NCBI RefSeq assembly: GCF_049994905.1 | Contig: NZ_CP188258.1 | Coordinates: 868,001-932,000, forward strand | Length of the DNA: 64,000 bases | Direction of reading: 5' to 3' | Source: Diaminobutyricibacter sp049994905 | GTDB lineage: Bacteria > Actinomycetota > Actinomycetes > Actinomycetales > Microbacteriaceae | The notes under the pieces: model-generated | What the model saw: the letters and a program-made list of their open reading frames with translations, nothing else | Told to the model about the DNA's origin: nothing | The model's database searches: none | Position numbers and translations under genes: made by a program | Shown here: piece by piece, positions 9,632 to 17,602 of the stretch | Position numbering within the stretch: the stretch's first letter is position 1 | How the letters are laid out: each line of letters opens with the position of its first letter

Positions 9632-9979
9632 TTAGGACCAGATGTATTCTTCGGCGATGGCACCGTCGACCCACTTGGCCATGGTGACCATTCGGCCGCC
9701 GCCTTCGAACTCACCGATGACGCAGGTCCAGTCGCCGGAGCCGAACTTGATCGGATGGGCGATGATCTGCGGAGGCTTCCCACCGGCCGACTCGACGTAG
9801 GCCTTCATCGCGTCGATGTGTTCCTGAATGCCGTGGGTGGGGGGTTGGCCCTTCCAGTCCACGAGCACGTCGTCCGTGTGGTGGGCGGCGAAGACTCCAT
9901 TCCAGTCCGCGCCGTTCCAGCCCTGGAAGTCGAGGTCGTCCATTCCCTGGAGGTTGCCCTCCACTGTGTCGTCAGCCAT
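9632..9979 (-). CDS. SnoaL-like / nuclear transport factor 2-fold protein
   Basis: A 115-residue protein starting at the ATG at 9979, preceded by GAAAGAAG; longer in-frame extensions lack a ribosome site. The pattern is that of SnoaL/NTF2 cone-shaped folds: WNGVFAAHHTDDVLVDWKG, then GIQEHIDAMKAYVE, and a C-terminal sheet GDWTCVIGEFEGGGRMVTMAKWVDG. Members are small cyclases, isomerases or ligand-binding proteins, often annotated as ester cyclases. No specific reaction can be assigned, and there is no operon context. Confidence 0.75.
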   Translation of the reverse strand: MADDTVEGNLQGMDDLDFQGWNGADWNGVFAAHHTDDVLVDWKGQPPTHGIQEHIDAMKAYVESAGGKPPQIIAHPIKFGSGDWTCVIGEFEGGGRMVTMAKWVDGAIAEEYIWS

Positions 9980-10169
9980 GATCTGCTTCTTTCGTCGGTG
10001 GATTAAGCTTCCCGGCCGGCGTCGGGAAGAGCGGACGTTGCCGTGGGCGTCGGTGGCCGAACCGCCGAAACGCACGGAGAGCTCCTGGCGCCGCCGGTAG
10101 TCGCACAGACGTGCGTGCGCACACGAGTCTTGCGAGACTTCCAGAATCGTCGGCTACGACTTCAGGGCA

Positions 10170-10334
10170 TCAGGCCTGGTGCTCGTCGTAATGGTCATCG
10201 TGCCGAGCGTGCCGGTGCCCGTCGTGGAGATAGTCCACATGATCGCCGTGCTGGACAGTGTCGTGACCGCAGCCGGGGCCGTGTTCGTGCTCGGCGACCG
10301 TGTGGTGCGTCTCGTGCTGGGGGTTGTCGGTCAT
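10170..10334 (-). CDS. Small His-rich metal-binding protein (54 aa)
   Basis: A 54-residue ORF (complement of 10170-10334) with 16 His and one Cys. It reads MTDNPQHETHHTVAEHEHGP, then GCGHDTVQHGDHVDYLHDGH, then RHARHDDHYDEHQA. The HEHGPGCGH, HGDHVDYLHDGHRHA and DDHYDEH blocks match a small actinobacterial family often annotated as zinc-transport-associated. Such density of HxH and HDxH motifs implies binding of Zn, Ni or Co as a buffer or chaperone. It has no membrane segment. No metal transporter is adjacent, although a Ni/Co permease lies at 44-45 kb. Confidence 0.72.
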   Translation of the reverse strand: MTDNPQHETHHTVAEHEHGPGCGHDTVQHGDHVDYLHDGHRHARHDDHYDEHQA

Positions 10335-10499
10335 GGTGTCTTCTTCCTCGACCCGGATGGTCCGAGCCTAAGCTCGCCGTCTCGCAGTGTCTACAGACAG
10401 CAAGAGTGGACAGCCGAGGGTCCGATGCTCCCGTTTGCAACTGCTCGGTGGTGCGCCGCAGTCGGGCGGCCCGAACTGGCACCGCCCGACTTGGATCGC

Positions 10500-11219
10500 T
10501 CAAGCGAGAGCCAGGGCCCTCTCATCCTGCTTGGCGGGCTTGGGGATCCGCACTCCGAAGATGACGAGGAACAGCACCATGCTGATCTCCGCGATTGCGG
10601 GCACAATGCCCAGGAATCCATGGATTTCGGTGGAGAGGCCGGGCAGCAGGAACGCGACGAAGAGGTCGACGAGGTAGACGCCAGCGGCCACCATCAGGGT
10701 GATGCCGAGCGGCTTGGGGAACCAGCCTGATTTATATGCCAGATACCCGAGTGGTGCCAGCCAGAGTCCGAAGAAGATCTGTGCGACGAAGATTCCGTAG
10801 TGCTGCACATCGAGGAGGACCAGGATCAGCGCATTCGTCCCCGACGTTCCGAGCGAGGATGTGTCGACGGCGCCGGTTGCAACGCGAAGGCCCTCAAATT
10901 CGAAGACGGCATTGAGGCAAGTAATCGCAACGGCGAGTAGAACGAAGACGACCATCGCTCGCGCGACGTTCTTGTTCACCTGTTTGAGGAGCACATACAG
11001 GGTCAAGGCGAGGAGGACGAAGAATGTCTGATCCAGCAGGTCGGACACCACACCGAGACGTGCGAGACCAGGATTCGCGGTGACATTCGCCGCAGTGGCC
11101 GCCGCGTTACCGGCAACGTACAGCTTGGGGTAGACGAAACCTTCGGCGAAGCCGCCAAAGATTCCGACCAGCAGGTAGAGCAGGCCCGCAATTCTCGCGA
11201 GACGTTTTGGCGACTTCAT
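10500..11219 (-). CDS. DUF4386-family six/seven-helix membrane protein
   Basis: A 239-residue protein starting at the ATG at 11219, with GAAAGAAG upstream. The opening LARIAGLLYLLVGIFGGFAE and the later LLDVQHYGIFVAQIFFGLWLAPLGYL and GFFPK-like GWFPKPLG elements are characteristic of DUF4386 integral membrane proteins. Role unknown. It is transcribed divergently from a TetR gene, and three repeats of CTTAC-N3-GTAAG fill the space between them, so it is very probably repressed by that TetR. A drug- or stress-induced membrane function is a reasonable inference. Confidence 0.82.
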   Translation of the reverse strand: MKSPKRLARIAGLLYLLVGIFGGFAEGFVYPKLYVAGNAAATAANVTANPGLARLGVVSDLLDQTFFVLLALTLYVLLKQVNKNVARAMVVFVLLAVAITCLNAVFEFEGLRVATGAVDTSSLGTSGTNALILVLLDVQHYGIFVAQIFFGLWLAPLGYLAYKSGWFPKPLGITLMVAAGVYLVDLFVAFLLPGLSTEIHGFLGIVPAIAEISMVLFLVIFGVRIPKPAKQDERALALA

Positions 11220-11257
11220 GGTCGTGCTTCTTTCGTTTGTGGTGAGCACGAAATGTG

Positions 11258-11329
11258 CTTACGGTGTAAGTGTGAACTTACGTTGTAAGTAAGTCAAGAG
11301 GATGGCGAAAATATTACGTACACTGTAAG
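11258..11329. promoter_or_regulatory. Triple TetR operator
   Basis: Three copies of a 13-bp inverted repeat lie between the divergent DUF4386 and TetR genes: CTTACGGTGTAAG at 11258-11270, CTTACGTTGTAAG at 11277-11289, and CGTACACTGTAAG at 11317-11329 (one arm mismatch). Their starts are 19 and 40 bp apart, near two and four helical turns, so dimers would sit on one DNA face. Position and symmetry fit autoregulation by the adjacent TetR protein. The AT-rich AAAATATTACG between sites 2 and 3 probably contains a promoter element. Confidence 0.85.
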
Positions 11330-11369
11330 TAAGACGCCGCTAGTCATCAGCCACGGAAGGATCGGATCA

Positions 11370-12071
11370 ATGGGTGGACAGACCAGTCCCAGGGCAGGAC
11401 GCCGGGTCGCGTTGACACGAGACCGGGTCCTGCGGTCGGCGATAGCCATGGCCGATCGCGACGGGCTGGAACTGCTCACGATGCGCAAGCTCGGGCAGAA
11501 GGTCGGTGTCGAGGCGATGTCCCTCTACAACCACGTTGCGAACAAGGAGGACCTTGTCGATGGCATGATCGACCTGGTCTTCGGCGAGATCGATCTACCG
11601 GCGAGAGGCGCCGCATGGATGCCGGCCATGCGCCAGCGGGCGATCTCGTTGCGCGCGGTTCTGTCGCGTCATCGCTGGGCCGTAGGACTCATGGAGTCAC
11701 GGACCAACCCAGGACCGGCGAACCTGCGGCATCACGATGCCGTCCTCGGCAATCTTCGGGCGGCCGGCTTCTCTGTCGAGGCCGCGGCACATGTCTATTC
11801 ATTGCTGGACAGCTACATCTACGGATTCGCGCAGACGCAGATGAGCCTGCCGTTCGACGCGGCCGAAGAGATCGTCGCGATGGGCAAGGAGATGCTGCAG
11901 CAATTCCCAGTCGACGAATACCCCAACCTCGCAGAAATGATCGAGCACGCGATGAAACCGGGTTATGACCACTCAGGCGAGTTCGAATTCGGCCTCGACC
12001 TCATGCTTAACACCATCGAGAGCGCCTTCCACGGTGTCGGCGATCCTGAACTACCTGTCGACGCTGTCTGA
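11370..12071 (+). CDS. TetR/AcrR-family repressor with TetR_C-type (tetracycline repressor-like) C-terminal domain
   Basis: A 233-residue regulator. The N-terminal DNA-binding domain spans residues ~14-60, with helix-turn-helix LTMRKLGQKVGVEAMSLYNHVANKEDL. The C-terminal ligand-binding half (LLDSYIYGFAQTQMSLPF) resembles the TetR class C-terminal domain. Three 13-bp palindromes upstream are probable operators shared with the divergent DUF4386 gene. The 3' end runs into a region containing a hydrolase gene stub on the other strand and a strong terminator at 12211-12247. Confidence 0.9.
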   Translation: MGGQTSPRAGRRVALTRDRVLRSAIAMADRDGLELLTMRKLGQKVGVEAMSLYNHVANKEDLVDGMIDLVFGEIDLPARGAAWMPAMRQRAISLRAVLSRHRWAVGLMESRTNPGPANLRHHDAVLGNLRAAGFSVEAAAHVYSLLDSYIYGFAQTQMSLPFDAAEEIVAMGKEMLQQFPVDEYPNLAEMIEHAMKPGYDHSGEFEFGLDLMLNTIESAFHGVGDPELPVDAV

Positions 12072-12165
12072 TGAGCCCGGCGAACTCCTTGCGCGTAACG
12101 GGCGCCCAGCTGGCGCCGTCCGCGAAGGCGCCGTGAATGAGCACAACCGTGGGGGCAGTTGACAT
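12072..12165 (-). pseudogene. 5' stub of an alpha/beta-hydrolase gene
   Basis: Read on the minus strand from the ATG at 12165, the first ~22 codons give MSTAPTVVLIHGAFADGASW followed by AP. That is the near-universal N terminus of a family of small alpha/beta hydrolases, with the HGAFADGASW oxyanion-region motif. After about codon 24 the similarity stops, and the frame ends inside the TetR gene's 3' end. The catalytic nucleophile elbow, Asp and His are absent. I read it as a decayed remnant left by a deletion that brought the TetR gene next to it. Confidence 0.55.
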
Positions 12166-12210
12166 GAGTCTGGCCTTTCATAGTGACCAGTGATCAATGA
12201 CGGGAGATGT

Positions 12211-12247
12211 GCGGTTGGCACTCGACTGGCCAACTTGTGCCAACCGC
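12211..12247 (+). terminator. Rho-independent-like terminator downstream of the TetR gene
   Basis: A perfect 11-bp stem, GCGGTTGGCAC (12211-12221) pairing with GTGCCAACCGC (12237-12247), surrounds a 15-nt loop. A T-rich tail (TTCTGTGATTTTCTTT) follows on the plus strand. It lies about 140 bp past the TetR stop and 50 bp before the end of the convergent MFS gene, so it could act on either transcript, with the better T-tract on the plus strand. Confidence 0.65.
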
Positions 12248-12299
12248 TTCTGTGATTTTCTTTGGCCTTAAGAGTGCCGCCCGGCACTCGCGTTCGCCG

Positions 12300-13696
12300 T
12301 CATGCCAATCGGCCCTGCAGTGAGTCGCGGCGCACGAGCCAGAGGGCGGTGACGCCCGCCACCGCGGCGGCGATGGCCCAGGCGAGGGACGTTCCCGACA
12401 GCAGTTCGATGCTGGCGGAGGACGCGACGACGACGAGGAGTGCTGTGCCGAGCGCGGTGCCGATCTGGGCGCCGGTGTTCAGGATGCCCGAGGCGCTGCC
12501 TGCGAGGTCTCGGGAACGTTCGTTCCGATCGACGTCGCCGCAACTGACGAGAGCCCGATGCCGAAGCCGGCCAGTCCGGTTCCGACGGCGATTCCCCACC
12601 ACGTACCGTAGCTGAGCACGAGCACCAGGTTGCCGCCCGCGATTACGCCGAGCCCGCTGATGGCGAGCCGGCGGGAGTCGAGCCAGCGCGACAGCGGCCT
12701 GACGAGAGTCGACCCGGCGGTCGCGGCCACGCTCAACGCCATGAGGGTCAGCCCGGCGGCGATGGGGGAGGCGCCCAGTTGGTTCTGCAGGAACAGTGTC
12801 GCGAGCACCGCGGACGAGCTGGTCGTTGCCGTGTTGACGAACGAGACCGTGGTGCCGATGCGGATGTTCGAAGAACGAAAGGCGTCGAGGGGGATGAGCG
12901 GGTCGGCGGCCTGTCGTTGGCGGAACACGAAGCCGACGCCGAGCACCACGCCGGTGGCGATGGCCGCGACTCCTGGGCCGCGGGTCGCCTCGGATGCGAG
13001 CAGGGAGCATCCGAGAACGATCGCCATCAGTGAGCCGATCAGCAGAATCGCGCCGGCGATGTCGAGCGGCTCTCGCGTGCGTTGAGGCGGCAGCGCGGGC
13101 ACGAGCGCCATTATGCCGACCGCGAGCACGACACCGACGGGGCCGTTGACCCAGAACACGGCCTGCCAGCCGAGCACCTGAGCCAGCACCCCGCCCACCA
13201 GAAAGCCGGACGCGCCTGCCGCGGCGCCGACCGCGCTCCACGCGGCGAGAGCAGATGTTCGGTGCCGCCCTTCGGGAGCCGCGTGCACCAGCAGACGCAA
13301 TGCCGACGGCACGCACAACGCTGCCGCCGCACCCTGCGCGGCCCGCGCCACGAGCACCTGCACCAAGCCGGTCGCAGTGCCGCCGACGACCGAGACCAGA
13401 GCGAACGCCACGATGCCGATCAGGAGGATGCGCCGGTGTCCGTAGCGATCGCCGAGGCGTGCCCCGAGAATGAGGAGGCCACCGAAGAACATCGCGTACA
13501 TGGTCGCGATCGGCCCGGCAGCCGACCGGTCGAGATGGAGCCCGTCGATAATCGCGGGGATGGCCGTGGTCGCGCTCGTTACTCCGAGCACGTCGACGAA
13601 CTGCACGAGGCAGAGAATCGTCACGATCCAGCGGCGCATGGCGACCACACTAGGCTCGACCGCCGACACCACGGTCGACGGCCGAACCGGCTTCAT
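12300..13696 (-). pseudogene. MFS drug exporter (DHA2/EmrB-like), broken by a -1 frameshift
   Basis: The intact part (13696 to about 12515) codes a major facilitator protein with the motif-A loop GARLGDRYGHRRIL near residue 78 and about 11 helices. Just after SIGTNVPE the frame shifts. The original frame ends at 12479, whereas the other minus frame continues with LAGSASGILNTGAQIGTALG and a final helix to the stop at 12300. One missing base within GTTCCCGAGACCTCG (about 12510-12525) explains it. Joined, the protein would be ~465 residues with 12-14 helices. Likely start is Met at 13696 or 13639. It is either a genuine pseudogene or a sequencing error. Confidence 0.8.
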
Positions 13697-13788
13697 TACC
13701 GGAGCGCGTTCCTGCTCGCTTCGAACCGCATCCGAGTCGAGGGCGACGCTTATTCAGCTGGTGCGTCCCGTTCGGCGCTCACGCGAAC

Positions 13789-15270
13789 TCACCAGCTCAC
13801 GGCGATGTACTGCGATTCCGTGAACTCGAGCATTCCCTCATGCCCTCCCTCGCGGCCGAGCCCGCTCTGTTTGAATCCGCCGAACGGGGCCGCGGGATCG
13901 GAGACAACCCCCCGGTTGAGCCCCACCATTCCGGTCTCGAGGCGTTCGCTCACGTTCAGCCCGCGTGACAGATCGGATGTGTAGACGTAGGAGACCAGCC
14001 CGTATTCCGTGCGGTTTGCAAGTTCGATGGCCTCATCATCCGTTTCGAAGGTGACGATCGGCGCCACCGGACCGAAGATCTCCTCGGTGAGGATTGGCGA
14101 CGTCGGGATCACATCGACGAGCACGGTCGGAGGGTAGAAATAGCCGGCTCCGTCGTCGGCCGTTCCGCCGGTCAGGACGGTCGCACCGGCGTCGCGTGCC
14201 GCAGACACCAGGCTGTCGACCTTGCGCCTCGCGTCATCGTTGATGAGCGGACCCAGGTCCACTTTCTCGCCGAGTCCGTCGCCCACCCGAAGGGCCTGCA
14301 TCCTCGCCGCAAGCCGACGACCGAACTCGTCGGCGACCGATGAGTGAACATAGAAACGGTTGGCCGCAGTGCATGCTTCGCCACCATTGCGCATCTTCGC
14401 GATCATCGCGCCGTCGACGGCATCGTCGAGGTCGGCATCATCGAAAACGAGGAAGGGCGCATTTCCGCCCAGTTCCATGCTGCAGTTGACGACGGTGCGG
14501 GCGGCATTCTCGAGGAGGACCCTGCCCACTTCCGTCGAGCCGGTGAACGACAACTTGCGCACGGCCGGGTCGTCGAGCATCGCTGAGACGATGGCGCCCG
14601 ACTGCCGGGAGGGAGTGACGTTGACGACGCCGGCCGGCACACCCGCCTGGGTCAGGATCTCGCCGATCGCAAGGGCCGTGAGAGGGGTGTCGCTCGCCGG
14701 CTTGAGGATGACCGTGCAGCCGGCGGCGAGCGCCGGGGCGATCTTTCGTGTCGCCATGGCGGCAGGGAAGTTCCAGGGTGTGACCAGGACGCTCACTCCG
14801 ATCGGGTGATGACTCACCACGATGCGGTTCTTGTTGATGGGCGATGTCTGCACCGAGCCGATCAGCCGTACGGCCTCTTCGGAGTACCAGCGGAAGAACT
14901 CTGCGGCGTACGCCACCTCTCCGCGGGCATCCGGGAGTGCCTTGCCGTTCTCGAGGACGATCAGCTGGGCGAGCTCTTCTGAGCGCTCGCACATGAGTTC
15001 GAACGCCTTGCGAAGGATCTCAGCCTTTGCGCGCGGTGTCACCGCCTTCCAGACGGGCAAGGCGCGTTCGGCCGCCCGGACCGCCTCGAGACCGTCAGCG
15101 ACGCTCGCGCTTGCCACGCTCGCAATCCGTTGGCCGGTTGCAGGGTTGGCGACATCGAAGCGATGACCGCCGGCGGCAGGTCGGTGCTCACCGTCGATGA
15201 AGAGCTCGTGCGAGAACCACGTGGTCAGTTCGGCGGTGCGGTCACTGCGGTGGGCATGTCGGATCAGCAT
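13789..15270 (-). CDS. NAD(P)-dependent aldehyde dehydrogenase, succinate-semialdehyde dehydrogenase type
   Basis: A full-length 493-residue ALDH. Catalytic Cys300 lies in GGEACTAANRF, the general base Glu266 in MELGGNAPF, and the cofactor loop FTGSTEVG at 242-249. The sequence pattern (VTPWNFPAAMATRKIAPALAAGC and FGGFKQSGLGREGG near the end) groups with GabD-type succinate-semialdehyde or glutarate-semialdehyde dehydrogenases. It would oxidise an aldehyde produced earlier in the locus. It is 18 nt downstream of the M24-fold gene, with AGGAAG before the ATG, in a three-gene operon (HIBADH-like, M24, ALDH). Confidence 0.9.
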   Translation of the reverse strand: MLIRHAHRSDRTAELTTWFSHELFIDGEHRPAAGGHRFDVANPATGQRIASVASASVADGLEAVRAAERALPVWKAVTPRAKAEILRKAFELMCERSEELAQLIVLENGKALPDARGEVAYAAEFFRWYSEEAVRLIGSVQTSPINKNRIVVSHHPIGVSVLVTPWNFPAAMATRKIAPALAAGCTVILKPASDTPLTALAIGEILTQAGVPAGVVNVTPSRQSGAIVSAMLDDPAVRKLSFTGSTEVGRVLLENAARTVVNCSMELGGNAPFLVFDDADLDDAVDGAMIAKMRNGGEACTAANRFYVHSSVADEFGRRLAARMQALRVGDGLGEKVDLGPLINDDARRKVDSLVSAARDAGATVLTGGTADDGAGYFYPPTVLVDVIPTSPILTEEIFGPVAPIVTFETDDEAIELANRTEYGLVSYVYTSDLSRGLNVSERLETGMVGLNRGVVSDPAAPFGGFKQSGLGREGGHEGMLEFTESQYIAVSW

Positions 15271-15288
15271 GGATGCAACTTCCTGAGG

Positions 15289-16533
15289 TCAGTACTGGTT
15301 GGCGATGAAGAGTTCTTGGGCGGGGAAGCGGGTGAGCACGTGTACTCCGTTCTCGGCGACCACGATCTCCTCCTCGATGCGCGCTGCCGAGAAGCCGTCG
15401 GATGCAGGGCAATACGTCTCGAGCGCGAACACCATGCCTGCCTTGATCTCGACGGGGTTGTCGAGACTGTTGAGGCGGGAGATGATGGGTCGCTCGTGGA
15501 GGCCCAGCCCCAGCCCGTGACCGAACTGAAGGCCGAACGCGGCCAGCTCGTCGGCGAAACCGAAATCGGTGGCCTTGGGCCAGACACGGGCGATGTCGTC
15601 GGTGCCGACACCGGCCTTGACCACGTCGATCGCCGCATCCATCCATTCGCGTGCCTTCTTGTAGGCGTCGCGCTGGCTGTTCGTCGCACTGCCCACCGCG
15701 AAAGTGCGGTAGTAGCACGTGCGGTAGCCGTTGAACGAGTGGATGATGTCGAAGAACGCCTGGTCGCCCGGCCTGATGATGCGGTCGGTGAAGTTGTGCG
15801 GGTGGGGGTTGCACCGGTCACCTGAGATCGCGTTGACCGCTTCGACCTGGTCGGAGCCGAGTTCGTAGAGCCGCTTGTTGGCGAGGGCGACGATCTCGTT
15901 CTCCCGGATGCCAGGCTTGAGCACGTCGACGATGTCCTGGTAGACGCCGTCGACCATGGCTGCGGCCTGGTTGAGGAGCATGATCTCATCGATCGACTTG
16001 ATCACACGGGCGTCGAGCATGAGCTGCTGAGCGTCGACGACTCTCAGTCCCTGCCTCTGCATCTCGAAGAGGAAGGGTGGCTCGACGATGTCGACTCCGA
16101 CAGGCAGGTCGGCAACGCCCGCCTCGACCAGGAGTGCCTTGATCTCGCGCACGGCCGACTCCATGAGCCCAGCCGACGGCGCGACGGCTCCGCGCATCCC
16201 GAGCATGCCCGGATGGTTGTTCTCGGGCTTCAGCCACGGGGAGTAGAGCTGGTGGTGGCGCACGGCGGAGCCGAAGTCCCACAGCATCGGTTCGCCGTCG
16301 CGGGTCAGGAGGGCATAGCGGGTCATCTTGTCGCCGAGCGCCCCGCCGATCCACGTCTGGGTGGTGTAGCGGATGTTGTAGAAGTCGAAGAGCAGGAACG
16401 CGCCGCACTCGCTTGACTCGAGAGATCGCTTGGCACGGTCGAGGCGGTAGGCGCGCAGCCGATCCATATCGACGCGCATCTCGTAGTCGACGTTAGAGTG
16501 GCCGGGCGCATGAAGCGGCACGAGGTTACTCAT
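15289..16533 (-). CDS. M24-fold (creatinase/prolidase-like) enzyme with an incomplete metal site
   Basis: A 414-residue two-domain protein with an N-terminal creatinase-type domain (1-~170) and a C-terminal pita-bread domain (~180-414). Of the five usual metal ligands, Asp262 (AFFDII), His339 (FGHGLGLGLHERP), Glu372 (ALETY) and Glu387 (RIEEEI) are visible. The second Asp expected near residue 272 is replaced in GYRTCYYRTF. The overall sequence resembles the branch containing DddP-like DMSP lyases and ectoine hydrolase-like proteins more than aminopeptidases. It overlaps the upstream dehydrogenase by 8 nt. The substrate is unknown; its neighbours suggest carbon-source catabolism. Confidence 0.82.
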   Translation of the reverse strand: MSNLVPLHAPGHSNVDYEMRVDMDRLRAYRLDRAKRSLESSECGAFLLFDFYNIRYTTQTWIGGALGDKMTRYALLTRDGEPMLWDFGSAVRHHQLYSPWLKPENNHPGMLGMRGAVAPSAGLMESAVREIKALLVEAGVADLPVGVDIVEPPFLFEMQRQGLRVVDAQQLMLDARVIKSIDEIMLLNQAAAMVDGVYQDIVDVLKPGIRENEIVALANKRLYELGSDQVEAVNAISGDRCNPHPHNFTDRIIRPGDQAFFDIIHSFNGYRTCYYRTFAVGSATNSQRDAYKKAREWMDAAIDVVKAGVGTDDIARVWPKATDFGFADELAAFGLQFGHGLGLGLHERPIISRLNSLDNPVEIKAGMVFALETYCPASDGFSAARIEEEIVVAENGVHVLTRFPAQELFIANQY

Positions 16534-17473
16534 GACGGCCCACTTCGAGTCCGCTTTTGACCGGCACGTTCTCGGGGACCAGTTTCATGCCCGCGCCCCT
16601 GGCCACCTCGAGGAGGAGCACGGCGAAGTCGTCTTCGGTGTGACCGGCGCCGATCGCGGATGCGACGAGCTGGGCGGTCGCTGCGGCGATCGGCATGGGC
16701 ACCTTGAGTTCGTGTGCTGCCGACAGGCCCAGGTCGAAGTCTTTTGCCAGGAGGGGCATGGTGAAAGTCGGGGTGAAGTCGAGGTTGACGATAGCGGGGG
16801 ACTTGTAGCGGGTGAACGTCGAACCCATGACGGAGTCGTTGAGGAATTCGAGGAAGGCGTGGCGTGACACTCCGCCGCGTTCGGCGAGAGCGGTGATCTC
16901 GACGAGCGACTGGGTGACGACCCCGAGGAACACGTTGTGGGCGATCTTGACGAGGCGCGCCACTTCGCCTTCTCCGACGTAGGTGGCGTTTCGGCCGATC
17001 GCGGTGAGCACCGGGTAGGCGCGGTCGAACGTTGCGCGCGGACCGGAGGCGGCGATGGTGAGCTTTCCCGCGGCGATGACCGCCGGGTTGCCGCTCACCG
17101 GAGAGGCGAGGAACTCGGTTCGGCGTTCGGTAGCGTGTGCACGGATCTTGGCCGACACGTTCATCGACACGGTCGATGAGTCGATCAGGATGCGGGGCGA
17201 GTCGGTGTCCGATGTCAAGAGTCCGTTTTCGCCGACGGTGACGGCCTCGAGGTCTTTCGGTGCGGACACCATGGTGAAGACGATGTCGCGGTCGGCGAGG
17301 TCGACCGGGCGGGATGCGGCCGTGGCGCCCTTCTCGAGGAGGGGCACGATCTTCGAGGGCGTGCGGTTGTACACGGTAACGTCGTAGCCCGCGCCCAGCA
17401 GGCGGCTCGCCATTTCGAGTCCCATGCGCCCGGTGCCGATCCACCCGATAGTCGGTCTTGTGGATGAATCCAT
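16526..17473 (-). CDS. 3-hydroxyisobutyrate dehydrogenase-family NAD(P)-dependent oxidoreductase
   Basis: A 315-residue beta-hydroxyacid dehydrogenase. The N-terminal Rossmann motif IGWIGTGRMGLEMASRLL (residues 9-26) binds NAD(P), and the substrate loop is SPVSGNPAVIAAGKLTI near 123-139. The catalytic Lys is in EGEVARLVKIAHNVF near 170-184, followed by the all-helical C-terminal domain. The family oxidises or reduces 3-hydroxy acids such as 3-hydroxyisobutyrate, tartronate semialdehyde or 4-hydroxybutyrate. It is the first gene of the minus-strand operon, with GAGGAG before the ATG. A LacI-type palindrome lies 27 bp upstream, so it is probably controlled by the divergent LacI protein. Confidence 0.9.
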   Translation of the reverse strand: MDSSTRPTIGWIGTGRMGLEMASRLLGAGYDVTVYNRTPSKIVPLLEKGATAASRPVDLADRDIVFTMVSAPKDLEAVTVGENGLLTSDTDSPRILIDSSTVSMNVSAKIRAHATERRTEFLASPVSGNPAVIAAGKLTIAASGPRATFDRAYPVLTAIGRNATYVGEGEVARLVKIAHNVFLGVVTQSLVEITALAERGGVSRHAFLEFLNDSVMGSTFTRYKSPAIVNLDFTPTFTMPLLAKDFDLGLSAAHELKVPMPIAAATAQLVASAIGAGHTEDDFAVLLLEVARGAGMKLVPENVPVKSGLEVGRHE

Positions 17474-17499
17474 AGTGTCTCCTCAGTGAGATTGGTACC

Positions 17500-17511
17500 G
17501 CAATCGATTGC
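17500..17511. promoter_or_regulatory. LacI-type operator, site 1
   Basis: A perfect 12-bp palindrome, GCAATCGATTGC, sits between the divergent dehydrogenase operon and the LacI gene. It has the central CG and the A/T flanks typical of LacI/GalR-family operators. A close relative, GCAAACGATTGC, precedes the ABC transporter operon, which supports one regulon. Confidence 0.8.
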
Positions 17512-17602
17512 AGCTTCTGCGCAATTATTGCCATGGATCTCCCGGGTGTCAACCCTGCGGGTGTCGGCGCAGAACGCGCGGATGTCGCGCTATGTTTGAG
17601 CC

